Shown: positions 35,892 through 45,090 of the stretch, in pieces
How the letters are laid out: each line of letters begins with the position of its first letter
Numbering within the stretch: the stretch's first letter is position 1
Assembly: GCA_051025295.1 (NCBI GenBank)
Contig: JBMGJV010000017.1
DNA from: KBS-83 sp051025295
Lineage (GTDB): Bacteria > Acidobacteriota > Terriglobia > Terriglobales > Acidobacteriaceae
Strand: one strand, 5' to 3'
DNA: 64,000 bases
The notes under the pieces: generated by a model
Told to the model about the DNA's origin: nothing
Seen by the model: the letters and a program-made list of their open reading frames with translations, nothing else
The model's database searches: none
Translations under genes and position numbers: made by a program

Positions 35892-36554
35892 CTACTTGCA
35901 AAGGCCCGCAGGCTTCCAGTCCGGTGCGAGCGACGACCAGGGCTGGGTCGAATCGTGTAGCACCAGCACTAATCCCCTTCGGTTCTCTGTGCCGGTAGCT
36001 CTGACGACCATGGGTGGTCCCTCGGGGATCAGGACGTCCACCCCTTTGTGGCCCACCTGCTTGCCTGCAGGCGTCTCCAGACAGGATTCGCCCTCCTCGG
36101 TGTAGAAGGCCTCCGCGCCCGGGTGGCGATGCACCACGCTCTGCATTCCCGGCGTAAACACCGCCTCGGCAAACATCGCCATGTACGTGCTGTGCGCGTC
36201 TACCGGCAGCGGCCCGATCTGGGTCACGTGCTCTCCCGCGGCGGGCCGGTCGTCCTTGGCGCCGATGGTGAAGACCCACACCTTGCCGAGCGCTTCGAAT
36301 ACCTGCCCATGCGCTCCTCGTGCCCCATCCGCGGCTGCGCGGTCCTCGAAGCGATCAAGCGACCAGTACACCGGTCCGCTGGAGTCTTTCTTCCACGCCT
36401 GACTCGCCAGAACCCAGCACCCGGTCTCGCCAGTACGCTGGGCGACGGGCTTGCAGGTGACCGCCATGTCCTGAGCAGCGAGATTGTGAGCAGCGAGGCT
36501 GAAGCTCAGCAACGGAACAGCGCAGAGAACGGGCCAGCAACGATTCAGCTTCAT
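35892..36554 (-). CDS. Secreted cupin-domain protein
   Basis: The 220-residue protein has a signal peptide (CAVPLLSFSLAAHNLAAQ) and a beta-barrel cupin domain in the second half. The first cupin motif supplies HRHPGAEAFYTEEGE (two His and a Glu); the second half shows HKGVDVLIPEGPPMVVRATG. AGGAGAG lies 6 nt before the ATG. It may be a small periplasmic metal- or sugar-binding protein; the ligand is unknown. It converges with frr with 25 bp between the stops. Confidence 0.85.
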   Translation of the reverse strand: MKLNRCWPVLCAVPLLSFSLAAHNLAAQDMAVTCKPVAQRTGETGCWVLASQAWKKDSSGPVYWSLDRFEDRAAADGARGAHGQVFEALGKVWVFTIGAKDDRPAAGEHVTQIGPLPVDAHSTYMAMFAEAVFTPGMQSVVHRHPGAEAFYTEEGESCLETPAGKQVGHKGVDVLIPEGPPMVVRATGTENRRGLVLVLHDSTQPWSSLAPDWKPAGLCK

Positions 36555-36724
36555 GACGTCTCTCCTGGAATACCTGCGTGGCCCGGAAGACGCTTGAGCG
36601 TATCACCCGCCATTCCCGCGATCGGGGAGATCATCGCGATGGCACCAGCCAATTGCGTTGCCTGTTCAGAGAAGCCATTGCGGCGCTGCGTTCAGCAGGA
36701 CCGCACCTCAGTCGCGTGCTCCGC

Positions 36725-37063
36725 TCAGGCGGTTTGCTTTGCGCTCTTCACGAGGCCGAGCTCGATGAGACTGCTGGCGGTGGCGAGGAGGGCGTCCTCG
36801 TTGGAGCGCGGGGTCCAGCCGAGCAGGTTCCGGGCTTTTTGATTGCTGGCCTGGTTTTGCTTACCAAGCTCCGGAACGATCTGCGCGACCTCCTTATCGA
36901 ATAGTGACATTACGCGGAGCACCCAATCCGGCAGCACGCGGGTGGGCGCGCGACGGGCGGCCTCGCCCAGCCTTGCGCGGAGCACGCGGGAGATCTGCTG
37001 GAAGCTGAGGAACTCGCCGGCGACGGCAAGGAAGCGCTGGCCGGCCGCAGAGGGACTGGTCAT
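36725..37063 (-). pseudogene. C-terminal fragment of an NAD-dependent epimerase/dehydratase
   Basis: This 112-residue frame matches only the last third of the extended-SDR epimerase family: AAGQRFLAVAGEFLSFQQI, then RAPTRVLPDWVLRV and KARNLLGWTPRSNEDAL. The Rossmann fold and the YxxxK active site are absent. Upstream, the DNA passes directly into the tail of the TetR-like gene in another frame, so a deletion has probably fused the two. The fragment is unlikely to be functional. Confidence 0.8.
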
Positions 37064-37069
37064 TCGTTT

Positions 37070-37659
37070 GTTCGGCCTTCACCATCTGCCACATCCGCTC
37101 TGCCAGATCGCGCAGGGTGGCCTCCGGCAGCGCTGCTGGAAGCTTGGCCAGGCGGGTGAGGACACCTATGGTGAGTTCCTGGTGGACCTCCTGGGGAAGT
37201 TCGTTGAGCAGCCCGCCCCTCGACTGGCTCCTGAAGCGGCTCAGGAAGTCGGTGAGCCGGGCCTCTTCTTCTGCAGTCCCAGGGGGACAGGGGAAGCCGG
37301 CTAGCTCAAACTGCTCCAGGAAGCGAAGCTCGCGCTGGTGCTGACGGTAGAACCGGTACGTTGAGCGCGACATGGATAAAGGCCTCGCGCGCCTCCATGC
37401 CTGGGGTGTAGCCCTCAAGAATGCCTCGGTGCTTCAACTCGCTGAGCCGTTGATAGAGCGCCTGGATGATCTCTTCTTTGCTCGCGAAGTGGTGGTAGAT
37501 GACGCCGGGGCTGGCGCTGGCCCGTTCTGCGATGAGGGACATGGGCGCGTGATGGAAGCCACGCTCGACGACCACGTCCAGCATGGCGTTGAGGATGGCG
37601 TCGCGTTTGCCAGGCTTAATGCTCTTCGCGGCTCTGGGCGGTGCTGGCACGAGTGCCAT
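37070..37659 (-). pseudogene. TetR-family regulator broken by a frameshift
   Basis: The N-terminal helix-turn-helix is intact from ATG 37659 (KRDAILNAMLDVVVERGFHH, SPGVIYHHFASKEEIIQALY) and runs to EAFIHV. The frame then shifts near 37360: downstream residues TYRFYRQHQRELRFLEQF and LTIGVLTRLAKLPAALPEA continue the TetR ligand-binding domain in another frame. The context AACGTAC suggests loss of two bases from an AACACGTAC-like original. The 3' end runs into the epimerase remnant at about 37065. A sequencing error could explain the shift but not the truncated neighbour. Confidence 0.78.
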
Positions 37660-38053
37660 TGTTCCACGCGCGAGCGGGCCGACGGTCTCAAGTCGGGCGA
37701 GACGGAAGGCGAGTGTCTGTCCCGCGAGTGAGAGCCTGCCAGGGAAGGGAGAGAAAGCGCCTGGGTATCTCCCTGATAACCGGTTGAGAGTCATGGACTT
37801 GAGTGGCACAAGCGGTTCCGTTGGGGAGCCTCATCCGCCATTCGGGGGGCTTTTACGACCATTCGACCCACTTGGGTTCGCCCCGCCTGCTGAACCACGT
37901 AGCCTGATGATGAATGAGTACCCCTCGGTAATTCCCGGGAGACTCTGGCGTCGTACTGCCGTAGTTGCATCTCGTTGCATAGACTGACATCTCCTGTTGC
38001 GAACGGGAGTGCGGTCTTAACGGAGCCTCAACGGCTCATACCAGGAGATCTGA

Positions 38054-40147
<2,094 letters not shown>

Positions 40148-40170
40148 GTCGGAAGACTGAACGAGACAGT

Positions 40171-40200
40171 AAAGAGGCCGCCAGCAATGGCGGCCTTTCT
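40171..40200 (+). terminator. Intrinsic terminator after the radical SAM gene
   Basis: A 9-bp stem (AGGCCGCCA / TGGCGGCCT) closes on a GCAA tetraloop and is followed by TTCT. A-rich sequence precedes it. Confidence 0.85.
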
Positions 40201-40264
40201 GCGTCTGCCCCTCATGTTCGGTTTGCACCGTCCAGCATGGAACCGCTGCGTCAGAGGTTTGGGT

Positions 40265-41559
40265 TCAGGGCCGCGCCGCAATCGCCAACTCCGCGTCCTG
40301 TCCTAGCGATGCCGGTAGAGGCTTAGCAAGTGCAAGGAAGACAAGGGCGAGCAGGCACAGACCGTGGAATGGGCCGGCCCAGCGAATCCCGTGCAGGTAT
40401 ATGTAACTTTCGGGCGTGAAGATCATTGCGTATAGCAGGAAGTAGGGCAAGAGTGTTCGCTGCTCTGCTGCCGGCGCTCTGAGTGAGGCGACGCAAAGGA
40501 TGGCGAACGATCCATAGAGTGACAGCAGCGTGTACTCGAAAGACACCGGAGGGATCACGATGCTGAGGGTCGACAGGATCACGATCTGGTTGAGGGTTGG
40601 CAGACGCCAGATGCGGAGAAAGTAGACCAGAAGGCAGAGGACGGCCATCGAGCGCATGTAGATAGGCACGAATGGCGACAGATCCGGGTGAGAGGCGATG
40701 GTCGCGAATTTGACCAGGGCGAAGATCGAGTGGTCCACGGTAAGCCCCACCTGTCTCCGGCGTAGAGTTTTCCGAATGCCTGAAGCTGCGCACTGCTCCA
40801 TCGAAATGCGAATACGAGATCCGAACTGATCGCTCGCAAGCCGCACAATGTGAGCGCGAGCGCTGTTGCTGCACCGACGACCATATCGATATATCTGCGG
40901 CGCGGCAGGAAGAGACCGAACAAGACAAACGGATAAAGCTTGAGGGCTGTTGCAATGCCGAAGCAGACGGCGGCGACTTTGTAACTCCGGCGAGAGAAGG
41001 CCCATAGTCCGCCTGTGATCAGAATCCAGGGCAGCACCTCAATGTTCGAGCGCTGCAACAGAAACATGAAGGGGTAGGACGTAATCGTTGTCGCTAAGAC
41101 AAGAAGCAGTGCGTGGGCTCGCGCCACTGAACGATTCCGCAGGACCCGGTAGAAGGCCAAGGCCAACCCGACGCCTGCCAGCAGAATGAGCAGGCTGAAC
41201 GTTCTGCCACTCGTGTGTGACTTGAAGAGGCCAACGAAGACCAGCAGCATGGCAGGGGGATACATAAAGTAGGTCTTCATGTGCAGGAACTCGGGGCTCC
41301 CGTAATGGCTGATAGTGGCAAGCAGATTGCGGTAATCCCCGTAAAACCCCCCGGGATAAAAGATGTAGGGGAATGTGTACGGAAGCGAGCGCCCAGCCAT
41401 GCGGGCGATGGCGGACCCAAGAAACGACAGGAACGTGAAGAGGGTGGAGGCCAGAACGAACACGCGCAGGCTCATGGGCAGCGGTAGTTCGCGTTCAGGG
41501 GTACGGGACCGCTCTTTGTGGCCTGGCAGAGACGTGGCCATCATCGATGTGTCGGTCAT
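40265..41559 (-). pseudogene. GT87 (DUF2029) membrane mannosyltransferase-like gene with a frameshift
   Basis: The first part (from ATG 41559) encodes a polytopic protein with the GT87 marks YPPAMLLVFVGLFK, LQRSNIEVLPWILITGGLWA and AAVCFGIATALKLYPFVLFG. After KLYAGD the frame changes: the family-like continuation GLTVDHSIFALVKFATIA and further helices lie one base off. The shift maps to about 40750-40756 in a short G run (AGGTGGGGC on the coding strand), consistent with loss of one G. Either the gene is recently inactivated or the assembly has an error. GT87 enzymes use polyprenyl-phosphate mannose in the membrane. It sits 11 bp downstream of a small secreted protein gene. Confidence 0.8.
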
Positions 41560-41569
41560 GGTGTTTGCT

Positions 41570-41863
41570 TCATCGTGCCCGCGAGAGGATCTCCAACTGA
41601 GCGGGCGATATGTAAGTGCCATTTGCATCGTCCTGGACAGTGCAGCCCTGCTGCATGCAAACGAATAGAGCACTGCCGTATCCCTTGACTGGGCACTGGA
41701 TCAGGAGTCCATTGGGACGCACGTCTGTGCACCCTGGGTGATGCAGCGACGTTCGCTGCCAGTCAACCTCGTTGGGGTGACTGCGAAAGAAGTGGAGATA
41801 CTCCTCCGCACAGAGGAGCGAAGTCGCAATCAGCAGGATGGTGAGCACTCGGGTCTTCAGCAT
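41570..41863 (-). CDS. Small membrane-anchored or secreted Cys-containing protein
   Basis: The 97-residue product begins with a hydrophobic segment (VLTILLIATSLLCAEEYLHFF) and has further cysteines in HPGCTDVRPNG, IQCPVKG and FVCMQQGCTVQDD, able to form disulfides outside the cytoplasm. The stop lies 11 bp before the GT87-like start, so the two form an operon. No family is recognised. Confidence 0.65.
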   Translation of the reverse strand: MLKTRVLTILLIATSLLCAEEYLHFFRSHPNEVDWQRTSLHHPGCTDVRPNGLLIQCPVKGYGSALFVCMQQGCTVQDDANGTYISPAQLEILSRAR

Positions 41864-41979
41864 GATTGCTTCTGAGGCTGCGCAGGACTGTTGCTATCCA
41901 GATGTGTGACTTGGGATGAGAATACAACGCCGTCAGCGATGACGCGGTCCCGGCTGTGCAGAGACCGTATCGCGGTCGG

Positions 41980-43818
41980 CTAGCGTGAAGCCTCCTGCTC
42001 GATCTGTGTGTCTACGTGGGTTTGGAGGGCGGCGAGACTCGCGTCCGTGAAGGCAGGTGGCGCATGAAGGATCGCGAGCAGCCGCTGATACAAGCGGGAG
42101 CGCATCGCGTGGCGGTCCTGCGCGCGTGTGATGTAGCGGATCACGACCTCGAGGCTGCCGCTGGGCCGCAGCTCGACGATGGGGTCGGCGCTGAGTGTGC
42201 CCAGGTTGCCGCTGGCCTGCCGCAGCCGACGCCATTCCCGCGTGGCGAGTTCGCGATCTTCGCGCGTGATCTCGTCGACTGCCTCGCGGATCGCATCGGT
42301 CACCGCATAGATGTCTTCGCCGGCAGGCAATGGGAAGTGCAGCTCCTCCCACAGCCACTGTCCGGCGGTGGAGAAGTTGAAGTAGTGGCCTTCGATGGCG
42401 TAGCTGTTCATGAAGGCGACGCGCCGTCCGGTGGGCCGGCCACTCTCTGTCCAGTTGCCGGTTTCGAGTAGCGTGGTGCGCAGCAGGCCGACCTCGACCA
42501 CCTCGCCGCCGACGCCATTGATCTCGACCCAGTCGCCGACGCGGACGCCATTGCGGCCCATCAGGATGAACCAGCCGCAGAAGGCGACGATGAAGTCCTT
42601 GAGCACAACGGTGAGGCCGGCCGTGGCGAGGCCGATGATGGTGGGCGTCTGCGTGGGCGTGCCGAACAGCAGGATGAGAATGAGGGCGATGCCGACGAGC
42701 TGCACGCTAAACGAGAGCACAAACTGCAGCGTCTGCTGGCGGCGGTGGTCGAGCAACGTGCGGCTGGTGAGGAAGCGGCGCAGCAGCCGGCCGGTGAGCA
42801 TGGTGACGACGATGATGCCGACAAGAAACAGGCACGCGCGCAGGATGCGGTGGACAACCGTGCGCTGCTGCGCGAGCACCAGCGCGTCCCACTTCGCGTA
42901 GGTATCGCCGAGCGCATTCAGGTCGCGGATGCGGCGCTCGGATTCGGTGATGGCCTGGCGGCTGGCGGCCATAGCGTGCAGCTGGCTCACATCGGAACCG
43001 GTGGTGACGGGTTGGCCGGTGACCACCGGCGGTGCTGCCGTATCGACCTGGGCGGCGATCTGATTCCTCTGTTGCAACAGAGACTGTGCCATGTGCTGAG
43101 CAGCCGTCTGGGCGGTGACCAGCTGGCGATGACGGCTGCGCAGGGACGACAGGGCGCGCAGCTTGCCGACGAGCGAACGCAGGGCCTGCGGCGTTTCGAG
43201 CGCTTCGGTTTCGGACGCGGAGGCGGCCGTCTCCTCCTTGTGCGCGGACTCGTGCTCATCGAGCGCCTGCTGGATCAGCGCATGACGATCTGCGCCGAGC
43301 CGGATCAGGGTCTGATGGAGCTCGTCCGCCTCGTCGATATCGAGCGCGAGTTGTGCCTCCGCGAGCTGCAGGGTGGCGTCGTCCGGGGCGGATTTCTGCT
43401 TCAGGGTGGCGACATTGGCCTGCTCGCCACGGATGCGCTCCTCGAGTGCGCGGACGCGCTGCGCCACGGGAAGAGCCTCACCTTTGAGCGGGAGGGGCTG
43501 GACGGTGGCGTTGCGCAGCGCCGTGGCAAAGGCCTGGTCCACCTCATTGTCGGCCAGGCGCAGTGCCTGGTCGGCGAACCGGTGCTCCTGCTCGACCGCT
43601 GCCTGGGTGGCCAGGTCCCGCGCTGTTCGCAGGGGCGACTGGTCGACCATGCCGGGGGTGGCTGGCGAGAAGGCGACGTGCGACTCAAGCGAAGGGTCTC
43701 CGCTCGAGATCAACTGTTCGCTGACGAACAGGGCGAGGAACAGCAGGAGCAGGGTGCCGAGCGCACCGAAGCGACGCATCCGGCTCAAGGGTCGGCGGAT
43801 CAGGGGGAGTCGATTCAT
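41980..43818 (-). CDS. MscS-family mechanosensitive channel with long periplasmic N-terminus
   Basis: The 612-residue protein starts at ATG 43818; a longer open frame to 44112 covers the next gene and is not coding. After an N-terminal anchor (FGALGTLLLLFLALFVS) comes a long helical, Glu/Gln-rich region of about 250 residues. Several membrane helices and the MscS core follow: the pore-lining-like TPTIIGLATAGLTVVLKDF, then the beta domain GVRVGDWVEINGVGGEVVEV and RRVAFMNSYAIEG. It relieves osmotic pressure as a homoheptamer in the inner membrane. The size resembles the larger MscK/YbdG-type relatives. Confidence 0.93.
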   Translation of the reverse strand: MNRLPLIRRPLSRMRRFGALGTLLLLFLALFVSEQLISSGDPSLESHVAFSPATPGMVDQSPLRTARDLATQAAVEQEHRFADQALRLADNEVDQAFATALRNATVQPLPLKGEALPVAQRVRALEERIRGEQANVATLKQKSAPDDATLQLAEAQLALDIDEADELHQTLIRLGADRHALIQQALDEHESAHKEETAASASETEALETPQALRSLVGKLRALSSLRSRHRQLVTAQTAAQHMAQSLLQQRNQIAAQVDTAAPPVVTGQPVTTGSDVSQLHAMAASRQAITESERRIRDLNALGDTYAKWDALVLAQQRTVVHRILRACLFLVGIIVVTMLTGRLLRRFLTSRTLLDHRRQQTLQFVLSFSVQLVGIALILILLFGTPTQTPTIIGLATAGLTVVLKDFIVAFCGWFILMGRNGVRVGDWVEINGVGGEVVEVGLLRTTLLETGNWTESGRPTGRRVAFMNSYAIEGHYFNFSTAGQWLWEELHFPLPAGEDIYAVTDAIREAVDEITREDRELATREWRRLRQASGNLGTLSADPIVELRPSGSLEVVIRYITRAQDRHAMRSRLYQRLLAILHAPPAFTDASLAALQTHVDTQIEQEASR

Positions 43819-43898
43819 AGCAGTTCCGGGATCGGGCGCAGCACGCTCCGCTCGAGTGTACGGAATCTGGCAGCCGGTGCCACTCCGCGCGAGGTGCA

Positions 43899-43926
43899 TT
43901 GACTCTTTAGGAACCGCGGGTACAAT
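43899..43926 (+). promoter_or_regulatory. Near-consensus sigma-70-type promoter of the 58-residue zinc-ribbon gene
   Basis: TTGACT and TACAAT are separated by 16 nt. The start codon at 43992 lies 65 nt downstream of the -10 box, leaving a leader of roughly 60 nt. Confidence 0.65.
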
Positions 43927-43991
43927 CAGCGCATACCGGGCCGCACCCGCAGAGCTGTGGCCGTCGGCACATTCAGCCAACTTCCAAGAAC

Positions 43992-44168
43992 ATGCCAGAG
44001 ATCTGCAAGCATCCCAAGGTTCGCGTTGTCGCCCGCGAGGACGACGTGGAATATGTCGAGTGCGAAGAGTGCGGCGAGGTATTTGACGCCGACGAATACA
44101 AGGAAATGACACAAGACGCGAACGAGGACGAGCTCATCGTCGACCAAGTCACCGACGAAGAGGCCTGA
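43992..44168 (+). CDS. 58-residue acidic zinc-ribbon-like microprotein
   Basis: This short gene reads MPEICKHPKVRVVAREDDVE and continues with YVECEECGEVFDADEYKEM and a very acidic tail. C5 with H7 and the C24-E-E-C27 pair can form one zinc site. A strong promoter lies upstream, codon use is good and the stop is 6 bp from the converging pgsA stop. The acidic tail and ribbon suggest binding to a nucleic-acid enzyme or ribosome, but no function is known to me. Confidence 0.8.
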   Translation: MPEICKHPKVRVVAREDDVEYVECEECGEVFDADEYKEMTQDANEDELIVDQVTDEEA

Positions 44169-44174
44169 GCCGGA

Positions 44175-44786
44175 TCAAAGCGCGTGGGTCGACTCGTCTG
44201 AACCGAGCCGGCTCGCCTCCCGCCATGTGTAGTGGAACCACGAAACCAAGGTCAGCACAAAGGTAGCGATGAGCGCGAACCGCCGCGCCTCCTGCAGCAG
44301 CGGGGCTGGGTAGCACGCTACCCAGAGAGTCATGGCCACAGCGAGGATCTGCGCGATCGTGTTTGCCTTGCCCCAGAGGCTGGGACGGAACTCACGCAGC
44401 CCTGTGCTGGCGTAGAGCAGCGCCGCCACGACCAGGATGCCGACATCGCGGCTGAACACCAGGATGGTCACGCGGCGCGGAATCAGTCCCTGGTGCATGA
44501 GGACGAGGAATAGCGTGCTCAGCAGCAGCTTGTCGGCGACCGGGTCCAGGTATTCGCCGAGACGCGTGCGCTGCTGCAGCAGCCGGGCGAGCAGGCCGTC
44601 CAGCCCGTCACTGATGCCGGCCAGGATGAACAGGGCGAAGGCCGTGCGGTAGCGTGCATCCAGCACCGCGGTGACCAGAAACGGAATGATGCAGAGCCGC
44701 AGGAAGGTCAGCTGGTTGGGCGCGGCGCGAAGGTCTTTCAGCACGGGTCGGTGGTCACGGGCATGCGGGGCGGGGTGCGGCGGCAA
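44175..44786 (-). CDS. pgsA: CDP-diacylglycerol-glycerol-3-phosphate 3-phosphatidyltransferase
   Basis: The 203-residue integral membrane enzyme makes phosphatidylglycerol phosphate from CDP-diacylglycerol. The CDP-alcohol phosphotransferase signature is complete: SDGLDGLLARLLQQRTRLGE (first part DGxxAR, then G) followed by YLDPVADK with the last two Asp residues. Four or more membrane helices follow. The start is uncertain: TTG 44786 gives the longest frame, and GTG 44744 would begin at LKDLRAAPNQLT, closer to the family norm. Confidence 0.92.
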   Translation of the reverse strand: MPPHPAPHARDHRPVLKDLRAAPNQLTFLRLCIIPFLVTAVLDARYRTAFALFILAGISDGLDGLLARLLQQRTRLGEYLDPVADKLLLSTLFLVLMHQGLIPRRVTILVFSRDVGILVVAALLYASTGLREFRPSLWGKANTIAQILAVAMTLWVACYPAPLLQEARRFALIATFVLTLVSWFHYTWREASRLGSDESTHAL

Positions 44787-44868
44787 CGCGCAACCTGCTG
44801 TGAATCAATCTACCGTATGGCGCGCCCCGGGACCAACGGATGCGCCTGCCGGAGGCGGGCCGCCTTGC

Positions 44869-44874
44869 TATACT
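44869..44874 (+). promoter_or_regulatory. Candidate -10 box of tRNA-Val
   Basis: TATACT lies 23 nt before the 5' end of the tRNA. Confidence 0.5.
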
Positions 44875-44897
44875 GGAAGCGCTGCAACATCAGGTGC

Positions 44898-44974
44898 AGG
44901 CGCGTAGCTCAGTTGGTTAGAGCGCTACCTTGACACGGTAGAGGTCAGGAGTTCGAGTCTCCTCGTGCCTACCA
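44898..44974 (+). tRNA. tRNA-Val (GAC)
   Basis: The cloverleaf is complete. The 7-bp acceptor stem AGGCGCG / CGTGCCT has one G-T pair, the D arm has AGTTGG, and the anticodon stem CTACC / GGTAG encloses loop TTGACAC with anticodon GAC. The T arm carries GTTCGAGTC. The 3' CCA is encoded. Confidence 0.96.
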
Positions 44975-45090
44975 TTTCTTTCTGCAATAGCACCTCTTTC
45001 CTTCACATGACGGTGACGTGGCTGTGTCATCTGTTGCCTTGCGCGCGGGCGCGTACTCGCGTCTCCATTCGGAAATGAGGCGCTCCGGCG

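Noticed and set aside
37981..38053. Possible riboswitch or attenuator before the radical SAM gene
   Set aside because: Only short 4-5 bp stems are present, and no known riboswitch core is visible.
43819..44112. N-terminal extension of the MscS frame
   Set aside because: It is Arg-rich, covers the zinc-ribbon microprotein on the other strand, and precedes a proper membrane anchor.
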